Assembly (NCBI RefSeq): GCF_003814745.1 | Contig: NZ_RKRD01000001.1 | Coordinates: 1 to 64,000 of the forward strand | Length of the DNA stretch: 64,000 bases | Origin: Hydrogenoanaerobacterium saccharovorans | Lineage (GTDB): Bacteria > Bacillota > Clostridia > Oscillospirales > Ruminococcaceae | Reading direction: 5' to 3' | Shown: positions 1 to 8,151 of the stretch, piece after piece | How positions within the stretch are numbered: position 1 is the stretch's first letter | Layout: every line of letters begins with the position of its first letter | Notes under the pieces: model-generated | What the model was told of the DNA's origin: nothing | The model's database searches: none | Seen by the model: the letters and a program-made list of their open reading frames with translations, nothing else | Program-made: the position numbers and the translations under genes

Positions 1-95
1 TCCACCCGTTCCCATACCGAACACGGTAGTTAAGCTCATTTGTGCTGAAAATACTTGGTGGGAAGCTGCCTGGGAAGATAAGTCGATGCCGACAC
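1..95 (+). rRNA. rrf: 5S ribosomal RNA, 3' part
   Basis: The window opens inside a 5S rRNA: the conserved stretch with CCGAACACGG followed by TTAAGCTC is present, and the molecule closes near GATGCCGAC at about position 95. The 5' end lies outside the window, so this is the tail of an rRNA operon whose 16S and 23S genes would be upstream. The exact 3' end is approximate. Confidence 0.93.
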
Positions 96-102
96 TTTGT
101 TT

Positions 103-130
103 GACTGAAAGACATTTATGTTTTTCAGTC
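103..130 (+). terminator. hairpin after 5S rRNA
   Basis: GACTGAAA (103-110) pairs with TTTCAGTC (123-130), giving an 8-bp stem straight after the 5S gene. There is no long T-run after it (ATTTGGCTTT), so it may be a weak terminator or a processing hairpin. Confidence 0.5.
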
Positions 131-144
131 ATTTGGCTTTACAT

Positions 145-171
145 TCCTCAATAGCTCAGTTGGTAGACATG
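145..171 (+). pseudogene. truncated tRNA-Asn 5' fragment
   Basis: Positions 145-167 repeat the first 23 bases of the tRNA-Asn gene that starts at 294, including the acceptor 5' strand and the D-arm start. The match continues through CATG after loss of one G, then stops. No anticodon arm, T-arm or 3' acceptor strand follows, so this cannot make a tRNA. The flanking ATTCCTCAA context is also shared, which fits a partial duplication or the scar of a recombination in the tRNA gene. Confidence 0.75.
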
Positions 172-293
172 AAATACACAATGAAAACGAGCTAAAAGCG
201 AAGTTTGAATGCTTGTAGTTCAGTCATTCCAACCCCCATAGAAAAAGCAGTGAGCCTTAAGATGCAGAAAATCCTAACAAGTTAGTTAAATAT

Positions 294-369
294 TCCTCAA
301 TAGCTCAGTTGGTAGAGCATGCGGCTGTTAACCGCAGGGTCGTTGGTTCGAGTCCAACTTGGGGAGCCA
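294..369 (+). tRNA. tRNA-Asn (GTT anticodon)
   Basis: A 76-base cloverleaf can be drawn by eye. Acceptor TCCTCAA (294-300) pairs with TTGGGGA (359-365) with one G-U pair. The anticodon loop CTGTTAA carries anticodon GTT, and the T-arm contains GGTTCGAGTCC. CCA is encoded (367-369). It lies downstream of the 5S gene, as is common in clostridial rRNA operons. Confidence 0.97.
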
Positions 370-370
370 A

Positions 371-407
371 AAAGCAGCTTAATCTTAATGATTGAGCTGC
401 TTTTTAT
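371..407 (+). terminator. terminator after tRNA-Asn
   Basis: AGCAGCT (373-379) pairs with AGCTGCT (395-401), extended by partly matched AATC/GATT, and is followed by TTTTTATTT. This is a classical intrinsic terminator ending the rRNA/tRNA transcript. Confidence 0.85.
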
Positions 408-464
408 TTATCATCTTACAGTATAAGTACCCTATACAAAGTATAAAGCTGGCAGGACTGAAAC

Positions 465-504
465 AATAAAAGTGCCTGCATGCAACATGCAGACACTTTT
501 ATTT
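465..504. terminator. symmetric hairpin, possible bidirectional terminator
   Basis: AATAAAAGTG and CTGCATG (465-482) pair with CATGCAG and CACTTTTATT (486-503), broken by one mismatch, with a 3-nt loop. A-rich and T-rich ends on both sides make it a plausible terminator in either direction. No gene lies between the tRNA terminator and lexA to account for it. A second imperfect hairpin follows at 541-576 (TACCCA/TGGGTA outer and AAACGC/GCGTTT inner stems). I see no coding frame in 408-686. Confidence 0.6.
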
Positions 505-686
505 GTTTGAGGTGTGTTTTCTTGAGGAGGGTAGAGCTTATACCCATAAACGCTGCGGCTGCGTTTTGTTTGGGTATGTTCTTATTATACTGGATTTAAA
601 AATTTGTTTGTTACAGTGCTGTAAACAAAGGTTTAATAATCGGTGGAAAAATTTTAAACAATGAGGCTTGAAAATTTGGCAAAGCA

Positions 687-700
687 CAAACGTATGTTTG
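687..700. promoter_or_regulatory. candidate LexA (SOS) operator
   Basis: CAAAC-GTAT-GTTTG is a two-fold symmetric site with a 4-bp spacer. It matches the layout of the Gram-positive SOS box (GAAC-N4-GTTC core) except for A/T in place of G/C at the outer core positions. It lies 59 bases before the lexA start and overlaps the proposed -35 region, as expected for autorepression. Operator identity is inferred. Confidence 0.55.
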
Positions 701-726
701 CATCATGAGCTATAATATGGTATGAT
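698..726 (+). promoter_or_regulatory. lexA promoter
   Basis: TTGCAT (698-703) and TATGAT (721-726) are separated by 17 bases. An alternative -10, TATAAT, lies at 711-716 but lacks a good -35. The -35 element overlaps the right arm of the candidate LexA operator. Confidence 0.5.
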
Positions 727-758
727 AAAAGCAGAAAACTCGGAAAGGGGTTCGAGCC

Positions 759-1340
759 ATGTTAGATCAAAAGGCACAAAGTGTTTTAGAATATATCAAT
801 GAACGTATCAATGAAGGGGTACCTCCATCAGTAAGAGAAATCTGCGCCGATTTAGGTATTAAATCCACGTCTACTGTACACAAATATTTAAAGCAGTTGG
901 AGCAGGAAGGCTACATTGAGCGCGACCAAAACCTTAACCGCTCTATTAAAATGCCGGGCGGGTGTACTACCAAGGTGCCGCTGCTGGGTACCGTTACTGC
1001 GGGTTTACCAATACTGGCAGTAGAACAAATAGAAGATTATATTCCCTATAAAGCACGCTACGGCAACGACAAAGATTTGTTTGCACTGCGTGTACGCGGG
1101 GATAGTATGATCAACGCAGGTATTTTAGATGGAGATATTATCGTATCGCGTAAAACCACCACCGCAGAGAATGGTGAAATTGTTGTTGCAATGATAGATG
1201 ATGAGGCGACTGTGAAACGTTTTTACAAAGAAAAAGGGCATTTTCGGCTACAGCCCGAAAATGATGATTATGAACCTATTATAGCAAAAGAAGTGCGTAT
1301 TTTGGGCAAAGTGATTTCCGTAATGCGTTTTTACGAATAA
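759..1340 (+). CDS. lexA: LexA SOS repressor
   Basis: 193 residues, a normal LexA length. The N-terminal winged-helix domain (about 1-65) contains the DNA-reading segment GIKSTSTVHKYL. The C-terminal S24 peptidase domain has the self-cleavage bond Ala81-Gly82 in TVTAGLP, the catalytic serine in RGDSM (Ser116) and the general-base lysine in TVKRF (Lys153). All parts needed for RecA-stimulated autocleavage are therefore present. The protein represses DNA-damage genes until cleaved. The ATG follows an AAAGGGG ribosome site. The gene stands alone, and a symmetric site at 687-700 suggests autoregulation. Confidence 0.96.
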   Translation: MLDQKAQSVLEYINERINEGVPPSVREICADLGIKSTSTVHKYLKQLEQEGYIERDQNLNRSIKMPGGCTTKVPLLGTVTAGLPILAVEQIEDYIPYKARYGNDKDLFALRVRGDSMINAGILDGDIIVSRKTTTAENGEIVVAMIDDEATVKRFYKEKGHFRLQPENDDYEPIIAKEVRILGKVISVMRFYE

Positions 1341-1349
1341 CTTGAATTG

Positions 1350-1376
1350 CACCCCATCTCAATTTAAGTTGGGGTG
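1350..1376. terminator. convergent hairpin between lexA and lipoprotein gene
   Basis: CACCCCA (1350-1356) pairs with TGGGGTG (1370-1376). The stem contains the stop codon of the minus-strand gene (1364-1366), so one hairpin could serve both converging transcripts. The trailing T content is modest. Confidence 0.5.
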
Positions 1377-2068
1377 TTGACAATTTCATTTATTTTTAAA
1401 CTTTTCGGGCGCACAATTTCTTTACCTTTGTTTACACCTGTAAAACGGAAAAAATAAGTGCCAATGTTTTTGTATTGATTGGTATCGTCGTCCAAATGAT
1501 ATTCTTGTGCTTTCATCTTAGAAAAAATAAAGTCTTTGTTTGTATATCCTGTCAGTGAATAGTAAGTGTTCTTGTCCAGGCTTTGCACAATGAGCTCCAA
1601 TCGATAACCGCTGCCGTGTTTATAGACGTTATTTGTCAATACGTTATCCCCTATAAAAAACTGGTCGCGGATGCCTGCAAGGTCTTTTTGCTGTGCAAAG
1701 TTGTATTTGTTAAAAGTATCAATATACCATTCGTTTTTATACTTATAATAGTAAGCATTGCCGTCATAATAATCATAGGATGGAAAGTACCAGAATACAA
1801 ACGGATTGCGTTTGCGGTAAAGCAGCTGACGCTTACCAGCTTCGTCCTCGCTAAATTTAATTACGGTGGATTCAGATGTGCAGAACTCGAACCAAGAGTG
1901 AAAGCTATAATGCAATTTATACACTTCGCCCGACGACATGTTGTTAATAAAATCGTTGTAAATGCCGAAGCCGTTCAGCCCCTTAACGGGGGTTTGCTCT
2001 TTTTGTGTGCAGGCTGAAAGAAAGGACAAAAGAATCATCATGAGCAACAATGAAAAAATTTTTTTCAA
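1364..2068 (-). CDS. predicted lipoprotein of unknown function
   Basis: 234 residues. The N-terminus has two lysines, a hydrophobic stretch and a lipobox LSAC with Cys20, so it should be exported and lipid-anchored on the outer face of the membrane. The rest is rich in Tyr, Phe, Asn and Lys and resembles no family I can name. It may be a secreted beta-rich protein. The start appears to be TTG, since AAAGGGG lies about nine bases upstream of it and no suitable ATG is nearby. It converges on lexA and is monocistronic. Confidence 0.8.
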   Translation of the reverse strand: MKKIFSLLLMMILLSFLSACTQKEQTPVKGLNGFGIYNDFINNMSSGEVYKLHYSFHSWFEFCTSESTVIKFSEDEAGKRQLLYRKRNPFVFWYFPSYDYYDGNAYYYKYKNEWYIDTFNKYNFAQQKDLAGIRDQFFIGDNVLTNNVYKHGSGYRLELIVQSLDKNTYYSLTGYTNKDFIFSKMKAQEYHLDDDTNQYKNIGTYFFRFTGVNKGKEIVRPKSLKINEIVNTPT

Positions 2069-2212
2069 AGCAATGGTCCCCTTTTGTTCTAGATAATACC
2101 ATATTACATCAAATACGCAAAAAAGTACACAAAAACAGGCGAAATAAATACATTTTGTTTAGTCAAAACAAGATATTTTTGTGCAAGTGTAGCACAATGA
2201 CGAAAAAAGGAA

Positions 2213-2218
2213 TATAAT
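2213..2218 (+). promoter_or_regulatory. typA promoter -10
   Basis: A perfect TATAAT lies 56 bases before the typA start. The region 17 bases upstream has no good -35 match, so only the -10 is claimed. Confidence 0.4.
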
Positions 2219-2273
2219 TATATGCGGTATGAATAGAAAAAGCTAGAAGTCTAAAATTGAGGGGTAATCGAAT

Positions 2274-4094
2274 TTGATTAGAGAAGATTTACGCAATGTA
2301 GCAATCATAGCCCACGTTGACCATGGCAAGACCACACTGGTAGATGAAATGCTTAAACAAGGCGGCGTGTTCCGCGACAACCAAGTGGTTGCGGATAGAG
2401 TTATGGACAACAACGACCTTGAGCGTGAGCGTGGCATCACCATTCTTGCAAAAAACACGGCGGCTCACTACAAGGGCGTAAAGATTAATATTATTGACAC
2501 GCCGGGACATGCCGATTTCGGCGGTGAGGTTGAGCGTGTGCTTAAAATGGTAAACGGCGTACTGCTGTTGGTTGACGCATTTGAGGGCCCAATGCCCCAA
2601 ACACGCTTTGTGCTGCAAAAGGCACTCGAACTTGGGCACAAAATTATTATTGTAGTTAATAAAGTGGACAAGCCCGGCGCACGCCCCGCAGAGGTTGCGG
2701 ATGAAGTGCTGGAGCTTTTGCTGGATTTGGATGCATCGGATGAGCAGTTGGAAAGCCCGGTGGTTTATTGCTCGGGCAGAACGGGTACCGCATCCTTAAA
2801 TCCCCAAGAAGAGGGTGAGGATCTCACCCCGATGTTTGAAACCATTCTTTCTCATATTCCCGGGCCCGAGGGCGACCCGAGCAAACCCTTGCAGATGTTG
2901 GTATCTTCCATCGACTACAACGAGTATGTTGGCAGAATTGCTATTGGCAGAATTGAACACGGCAGCCTAAAAGCAAATCAGGAAGTTACAATCTGCGATT
3001 ATCACAAAGAGAAGAAGCCTTTCAAAAGCAAGGTTGCCAATATCTATCAGATTGAAGGCCTCAAACGTGTGCCTGCAGACGAAGTATCGTTTGGTGACAT
3101 TGTTTGTTTCTCGGGTGTTGAGAATATTACCATCGGGGATACAGTCTGCCAGCTTGGGTTGGAAGAACCCCTGCCGTTTATGAAGATTTCAGAGCCAACG
3201 GTAGAGATGACCTTCGCGGTTAACGACAGCCCGTTTGCAGGCAGAGAAGGTAAGTTTGTTACCTCCCGCCAGCTGCGCGACCGCTTGTTCCGCGAGCTGC
3301 TGAAAGATGTTTCGCTGCGCGTGAACGAAACAGAAAGCACCGACAGTTTCCGCGTTTGCGGCAGAGGTGAAATGCATCTTTCCATTTTAATAGAAACCAT
3401 GCGCCGTGAGGGGTATGAGTTCCAAGTAAGTACACCAAAGGTTTTGTATAAAGAGATAGAAGGAAAGCTTTACGAGCCGATGGAAGAACTGGTAATCGAT
3501 GTCCCTGAAGAATCGCTAGGCTCGGTTATGGAGAAAATGGGTTCGCGCAAAGGTGAACTCACCCATATGCAGCAAATGGGCAGCCGCTTTAAGGTGGAAT
3601 TTATCATTCCGTCGAGAGGCTTGTTCGGTTACCGCAGCGAATTTATGACCGATACCCGCGGTGAGGGCATTATGAGCGCTGTGTTCCACGATTATCAGCC
3701 GTATAAGGGCGATATTCCTAAACGTGCTACCGGTTCGCTGATTGTATTTGAAACCGGTGAATCGATTACCTACGGCCTTTACAACGCACAAGAGCGCGGC
3801 GTTTTGTTTATTGGCGCAGGTGTGCCGGTATACGAGGGCATGGTTATTGGTTCAAACCCCAAGGGTGACGACATGGCGGTAAATGTCTGCAAAAAGAAGC
3901 AGATGACCAATACACGTGCTTCCGGCAGTGACGATGCGTTGAGGCTTGTTCCGCCTCGCCGTATGAGCTTGGAGGACAGCCTTGAGTTTATCAGCGATGA
4001 TGAGCTTGTAGAGGTAACACCAAAGAGCATCCGTCTTCGCAAGAAGATTCTTGATAACAACCAGCGTATGAAAGCATCCAACAAAAAAATATAA
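2274..4094 (+). CDS. typA: TypA/BipA ribosome-associated GTPase
   Basis: 606 residues, the usual TypA size. The GTPase domain shows G1 AHVDHGKT (13-20), switch RERGIT (51-56), G3 DTPGH (75-79) and G4 NKVD (129-132). EF-G-like domains follow, with FGYRSEF and the C-terminal domain characteristic of TypA. It is a translational GTPase binding the 70S ribosome and is linked to stress, low-temperature growth and large-subunit assembly. The start codon is TTG, chosen because GAGGGG lies ten bases upstream. It is a single-gene unit ending in a strong terminator. Confidence 0.96.
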   Translation: MIREDLRNVAIIAHVDHGKTTLVDEMLKQGGVFRDNQVVADRVMDNNDLERERGITILAKNTAAHYKGVKINIIDTPGHADFGGEVERVLKMVNGVLLLVDAFEGPMPQTRFVLQKALELGHKIIIVVNKVDKPGARPAEVADEVLELLLDLDASDEQLESPVVYCSGRTGTASLNPQEEGEDLTPMFETILSHIPGPEGDPSKPLQMLVSSIDYNEYVGRIAIGRIEHGSLKANQEVTICDYHKEKKPFKSKVANIYQIEGLKRVPADEVSFGDIVCFSGVENITIGDTVCQLGLEEPLPFMKISEPTVEMTFAVNDSPFAGREGKFVTSRQLRDRLFRELLKDVSLRVNETESTDSFRVCGRGEMHLSILIETMRREGYEFQVSTPKVLYKEIEGKLYEPMEELVIDVPEESLGSVMEKMGSRKGELTHMQQMGSRFKVEFIIPSRGLFGYRSEFMTDTRGEGIMSAVFHDYQPYKGDIPKRATGSLIVFETGESITYGLYNAQERGVLFIGAGVPVYEGMVIGSNPKGDDMAVNVCKKKQMTNTRASGSDDALRLVPPRRMSLEDSLEFISDDELVEVTPKSIRLRKKILDNNQRMKASNKKI

Positions 4095-4100
4095 TAGCAA

Positions 4101-4136
4101 AAAGGACTGAGAAATTAATTTCTCAGTCCTTTTATT
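4101..4136 (+). terminator. typA terminator
   Basis: GGACTGAGAAATT and AATTTCTCAGTCC form an almost unbroken palindrome followed by TTTTATTTT. It also has A-runs on the left, so it may serve the converging minus-strand gene. Confidence 0.9.
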
Positions 4137-4175
4137 TTGCCATTAAAGAAATAGAGTCAGCAGCACTTACTCGGA

Positions 4176-4934
4176 TTAACGCATCAATGCAAATAACACA
4201 TACAGTACAGCATAGATGATGGGCTGGTGCACCAAATAAATCAAGATGGTGTTGCGCCCCAAAAAGGCAAGTACACGGCTGTGTGGGGTATAAAACCAAG
4301 AGGGGCACTGCCTGTTCTTAACATAAACTCCGGCAAACGTACCGCTCAAATACATAAAAATCCACGGCAGAAGCGGGAAGTAATCGGACGACCAAAATTC
4401 AGGTTTGGGCAAACCCAAAAAGAAAAGAAAATCAGTGGTGTACCATCCAGTGGGCAGACCAATTTGCCAGCCCAATACCCCCCAAGTGCCTGTTTGTGTA
4501 TGGTAAGTTACAAAATACAATAGTACGCAGCCAATCAACCCCACCAATGGCGGTATCTTATCCAAAATGGGTTTTAGCAGCCCAAAAAGTATCATAGAAA
4601 TACCGAGCATATGCAATATGCCAAACAGGACAATTTGAGAAGGCAAAAACAGCCATGTCCCCGCCGTCATAAGCAAGCCGAAAGCAAAGCACTGTACACC
4701 GCGTTTGAGATTCCCTCGTGAAAAACGCGAAGATACCCCTGAGATGAAGACAAAAAAGCCTGCAATGATAAGCTGGAAATAACCGGTTGCTTTCCATTCG
4801 AACACCGGCAGATTGACTTCAAAAATAAAGACAAGGTCGTAAAACAGATGATATAGAACCATCAGGAGAATAAATACTCCGCGTCCTTCATCAATCAACC
4901 ACACTCGGCGGCTGAGGTCTTTTTTTTCAAACAT
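4176..4934 (-). CDS. DUF1624/HGSNAT-like membrane protein
   Basis: 252 residues and about seven hydrophobic segments. The N-terminus RVWLIDEGRGVFILLMVLYH matches the start of the DUF1624 (heparan-alpha-glucosaminide acetyltransferase-like) family, membrane proteins thought to move acyl groups across the membrane onto sugars. The C-terminal segment GRNTILIYLVHQPIIY is typical of this acyltransferase-like fold. The substrate is unknown. It is 62 bases downstream of the DUF4358 lipoprotein gene on the same strand, so the two are probably cotranscribed. Confidence 0.8.
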   Translation of the reverse strand: MFEKKDLSRRVWLIDEGRGVFILLMVLYHLFYDLVFIFEVNLPVFEWKATGYFQLIIAGFFVFISGVSSRFSRGNLKRGVQCFAFGLLMTAGTWLFLPSQIVLFGILHMLGISMILFGLLKPILDKIPPLVGLIGCVLLYFVTYHTQTGTWGVLGWQIGLPTGWYTTDFLFFLGLPKPEFWSSDYFPLLPWIFMYLSGTFAGVYVKNRQCPSWFYTPHSRVLAFLGRNTILIYLVHQPIIYAVLYVLFALMR

Positions 4935-4996
4935 ATCCTGCTACCTCATAAAAGATTTGTACAGCCCTAAACAGTAGACAAACAAGATTGAATCGG

Positions 4997-5509
4997 TTAG
5001 CCCGGTATCTGCTCTAAAATAGTTTTGCGTGCGGTTTCCATATCTGCAAGCATTAGCATAATAACATATTTGCCACGGGTATAAATTTCGGCTTCTTTTG
5101 CAATACGGAACGAATCATGAATATCATAGTTTTCAAATTCGCCGATGCGATCGTCCCTGCGCTCCTCCAGTGCCTCTACCACGGCATCTGACTTTCCCTC
5201 AACAGGTTCGATGATTGCCACATCTGCAACGCCGTAACGCCCCGAGGCGTAGCGGATAGCATACTTTTGCACCATATCCGGTTCGATGTGAAACAAATCG
5301 GATAATTCTTCTTCGGTTGCATCTTGCAGCCCCTTAACCTTAACATCCTTGTAAATAAGGTCGATGACATCGCTTAAATCTTCGGGTTCGGCGCGCGCGT
5401 AAACAATGGTGCTTTCACCCGCCTGGGGGGCATCTGTTTTATCTTTACCGCAAGCTGGTAATGTAAGCAGCATGGCTGCCGCCAACAGCACTGATAATAT
5501 CTTTTTCAT
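4997..5509 (-). CDS. DUF4358-type lipoprotein
   Basis: About 170 residues beginning MKKILSVLLAAAMLLTLPAC, a lipoprotein signal with the lipobox cysteine at residue 20. The mature part (EDLSDVIDLIYKD...ATEEELSDLF) resembles DUF4358 proteins, small exported clostridial lipoproteins of unknown function. An in-frame start nine codons upstream exists, but GGAG lies correctly before the inner ATG, so that start is used. It is first of a probable two-gene unit with the DUF1624 membrane protein. Confidence 0.8.
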   Translation of the reverse strand: MKKILSVLLAAAMLLTLPACGKDKTDAPQAGESTIVYARAEPEDLSDVIDLIYKDVKVKGLQDATEEELSDLFHIEPDMVQKYAIRYASGRYGVADVAIIEPVEGKSDAVVEALEERRDDRIGEFENYDIHDSFRIAKEAEIYTRGKYVIMLMLADMETARKTILEQIPG

Positions 5510-5739
5510 AAGCATCTCCATAAATATATTTAACAATATAAAATACTATTAAAATTATAAACTATTTCACGGGTTAGTCAAGTTTACAGGCAACCTGTTA
5601 AAAAAGTTTACAGTTTATGCAATACAAACCATTCTTTTATTTAAGTAAGGTTTATGGTAAAATAACTGGTAAAGCATTTATTCGCTAAACTTAGCGGCTG
5701 ATTGACTGATATTATGAATATAAGTAAAGGATGAATTTT

Positions 5740-6330
5740 ATGAATGGTATGCAGATTATGGTAGCGGTGGCGGTATGGGTTATTATTGCGCTGATAGTGC
5801 TTATTCTGTGGAAAAGAAGCTCCAGTGCAGAGGGGCAGAAAAGGCGTGCTGCCGGTGTGTTAAAAAAGTTTGCCGCCATTCGCAGTTATAAAGTGCTGCA
5901 AGATATTACACTGGATTGCGGGAAAGAAGCAGTACATATCGACCACATTTTGGTAGGCTTTTTTGGTTTGCTGTTTGTAAATGTTGAGGTTGAAAATGCC
6001 GATTATTACGGTGATGAGACCGGCGAGCAGTGGTCGGTGGTAAAAAACGACGTAAAAACATATATTAATAATCCTCTTAATGAAGGAATCGCCGCAATGG
6101 ATGCAACCCGTAAAATTTTCGCTAAAAATAATATATACAATATTCAGATGGAACAGGTTGTGGTTTTTACATCGGCATTCAAAAAGAACACGCTGTACAT
6201 AAAAGATACCCTGCCCGTTGTGAACGTGCGCAAACTGAGCAGCTTGCTTTCGAAAACCCGTTTTGAAAAAGACAACGGGGTAGATGTAGAGCGACTGGTA
6301 AAGCTAATTGAAGAAAATAAAGTGAAGTAA
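5740..6330 (+). CDS. membrane-anchored NERD-like protein
   Basis: About 196 residues. One N-terminal membrane helix (roughly residues 5-25) is followed by a basic stretch and a domain containing VLQDITLD, HIDHILVGFFGLLFVNVE and a later VVFTS strand. This order resembles the NERD (nuclease-related) domain, but the usual catalytic-looking E-x-K reads V-E-V-E-N here, so activity is doubtful. AAAGG at 5726-5730 abuts the first ATG (5731) but is correctly spaced for the ATG at 5740. It lies 28 bases before the ABC ATPase gene, a likely operon. Confidence 0.65.
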   Translation: MNGMQIMVAVAVWVIIALIVLILWKRSSSAEGQKRRAAGVLKKFAAIRSYKVLQDITLDCGKEAVHIDHILVGFFGLLFVNVEVENADYYGDETGEQWSVVKNDVKTYINNPLNEGIAAMDATRKIFAKNNIYNIQMEQVVVFTSAFKKNTLYIKDTLPVVNVRKLSSLLSKTRFEKDNGVDVERLVKLIEENKVK

Positions 6331-6358
6331 CCACCTTACTGTAAGGAGGGCAAACCCT

Positions 6359-7813
6359 ATGGCACAGGAATTGATGCGGCTTGAACAAGTTACCCGCAGA
6401 ATAACCAGCGAATTCTACATCCGTAAAATAAATCTTACCATCAACAAGGGCGAGGTTTTTGCCTTGGCGGGCAAAAATGCCGCGGGCAAATCTACCCTTG
6501 CCAGTGTAATGAACGGCTATTTGCCGGCAGACAGCGGAAGAATCTATTTTGAGGGGCAGCAGGTGCAGTTACCCGACCCCGGCGCCGCGCTGAAATTGGG
6601 TATTATTACGCTGATGCAGAACAACCAGGGTTTTGAACAAATGCCCGTTGCAGATAATGTGCTGTTTGGCAACGATAAATACTACAAAACCGGCAAGATG
6701 AGCCCACGGAAACTCGCTGCGGTTTGTGCCGAATGTTTTGAAAAGCTGGGGATTGCTATTGACCCGCGCGCCCCGTTTTATACGCTTACTCCGGCACAAA
6801 AGCAGGCGGTTGCCATTGCACGCGCCTATCTATTTGATGCAAAACTAATCATTATGGATGAACCGTCCTCACGTCTGCCCCAAAAGGAGTGTGAGGTGCT
6901 GTACAGTACCGTACGCGCATTGCGCGAAAACGGTGTCAGCATCCTCTATATTACCCACCGTTTGGATGAAATTATCAAACTGGCGGACAGGGTTGCATTT
7001 ATAGAACGCGGCAAACTCAAAGAGGTGCGCAGTACAGCGGATATGACCGAGCTTGACCTTATTGAGGCAATCGAGGGCTTTCGCGTTGATAACATTTACA
7101 GCAAAGAGCCGTTAGAGCTTGGCGAGCCTGTTTTAAAGGTGCAAAACCTCAGTGCAGGGCAAGCAAAAGATATCAATTTTACCTTGCACAAAAGTGAAGT
7201 AATCGCGCTTGTATCCGATTTGGGTATGTGCGCGCAAAGTATCTACCGCACACTCAACGGTTTGCTTCAATATAATGGGAGTATCCAGGTAGATGGCAAA
7301 GAAGTAAAAATTGATAACCCGCTTACCGCCAACTCTTTGCGCATTGTTTCGGCAATTGATGAGGACATGGAGGAAACGCTGAGCAACTACGACAGCAAAG
7401 ACGGCCGTGCTGTGGGCAGGTTTGCTGTTCTTAGTGCACGTTTTCGCGATACCATAAATGGGGTAGGCAAAATGCTAAACAATGTGGTTGGCCTTAAATT
7501 GCAGCAAAAAGAGTATATGACGGGCGGATACCGCCAAAAAGAACTGGTGCTGCGCACACTGGCAAAAGACGGTGACATTTATATTTTGGTAGACCCCACA
7601 AACGGGATTGACCTGCAAACAAAAATGCGCGTTTACAGCGACATTGCGCAGCTTGCAAAACACGGCAAAGGCATCCTGTATTTTACAAACGATGTTCACG
7701 AAGCGGTGGGGCTCGCCGACCGCATACTTGTACTGGGTACAAACACAATTGTTTTTGACAAAAATGCAAAAGAAACGGATGCCTCAACCCTGGCAAAACT
7801 GTTAAAAGAGTAA
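6359..7813 (+). CDS. orphan double-domain sugar-type ABC ATPase, degenerate
   Basis: 484 residues with two ABC domains in the RbsA/MglA arrangement. The first half has a near-normal Walker A GKNAAGKST (38-46), signature LTPAQKQ, Walker B LIIMDEP and H-loop ITHRLDE. The second half has lost its Walker A (about residue 281, VSDLGMCAQ) but keeps a Walker-B-like YILVDPTNGID. No permease or binding protein gene lies nearby, unlike the two complete importers in this window. It may energise a distant permease or have a regulatory role. Confidence 0.8.
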   Translation: MAQELMRLEQVTRRITSEFYIRKINLTINKGEVFALAGKNAAGKSTLASVMNGYLPADSGRIYFEGQQVQLPDPGAALKLGIITLMQNNQGFEQMPVADNVLFGNDKYYKTGKMSPRKLAAVCAECFEKLGIAIDPRAPFYTLTPAQKQAVAIARAYLFDAKLIIMDEPSSRLPQKECEVLYSTVRALRENGVSILYITHRLDEIIKLADRVAFIERGKLKEVRSTADMTELDLIEAIEGFRVDNIYSKEPLELGEPVLKVQNLSAGQAKDINFTLHKSEVIALVSDLGMCAQSIYRTLNGLLQYNGSIQVDGKEVKIDNPLTANSLRIVSAIDEDMEETLSNYDSKDGRAVGRFAVLSARFRDTINGVGKMLNNVVGLKLQQKEYMTGGYRQKELVLRTLAKDGDIYILVDPTNGIDLQTKMRVYSDIAQLAKHGKGILYFTNDVHEAVGLADRILVLGTNTIVFDKNAKETDASTLAKLLKE

Positions 7814-8151
7814 AACTTTGCGTATTTAATTGACTAAAGCGTCAGAAGGTTTATAATATAAGAATCAACTTGTTAAAAAACTGGCAATCGGTGAAATTCA
7901 CAGTTTGCCTGTTTTGCTAAAGTAATACTATTTTGCATTATAATAGCTTTTAAAGCTTTTATAATCGCTGTTATTACAGTGTGCCGCAAAAGCGGCAGCT
8001 TATAGTATGATACAACATTTGCACAAGCTGCGCTTGTAGCCGCATTTCACACGGCTTATGAAAAACATAGATTTTTCATTGCAAATTCGTATAAGTAGAG
8101 CTGCAAAATGCAGTGCTATAAATTTAATCTATTTTAATGGAGGAAAACACA
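7814..8151 (+). promoter_or_regulatory. long structured leader upstream of serC
   Basis: This 338-base gap has no convincing coding frame. A possible promoter is TTGCTA (7914-7919) with TATAAT (7939-7944), with a 19-base spacer. After it come several short hairpins: GCCGC/GCGGC near 7983-7995, ACAAGC/GCTTGT near 8022-8036, AGCCG/CGGCT near 8037-8056, ATGAAAAA/TTTTTCAT near 8057-8080, and CTGCA/TGCAG near 8101-8113. No T-box consensus and no terminator are visible. The serC ribosome site GGAGG is at 8139-8143. Confidence 0.45.

Noticed and set aside
7814..8151. T-box or SAM-type riboswitch before serC
   Set aside because: No T-box consensus, no specifier stem and no terminator could be found; only short unrelated hairpins are seen.
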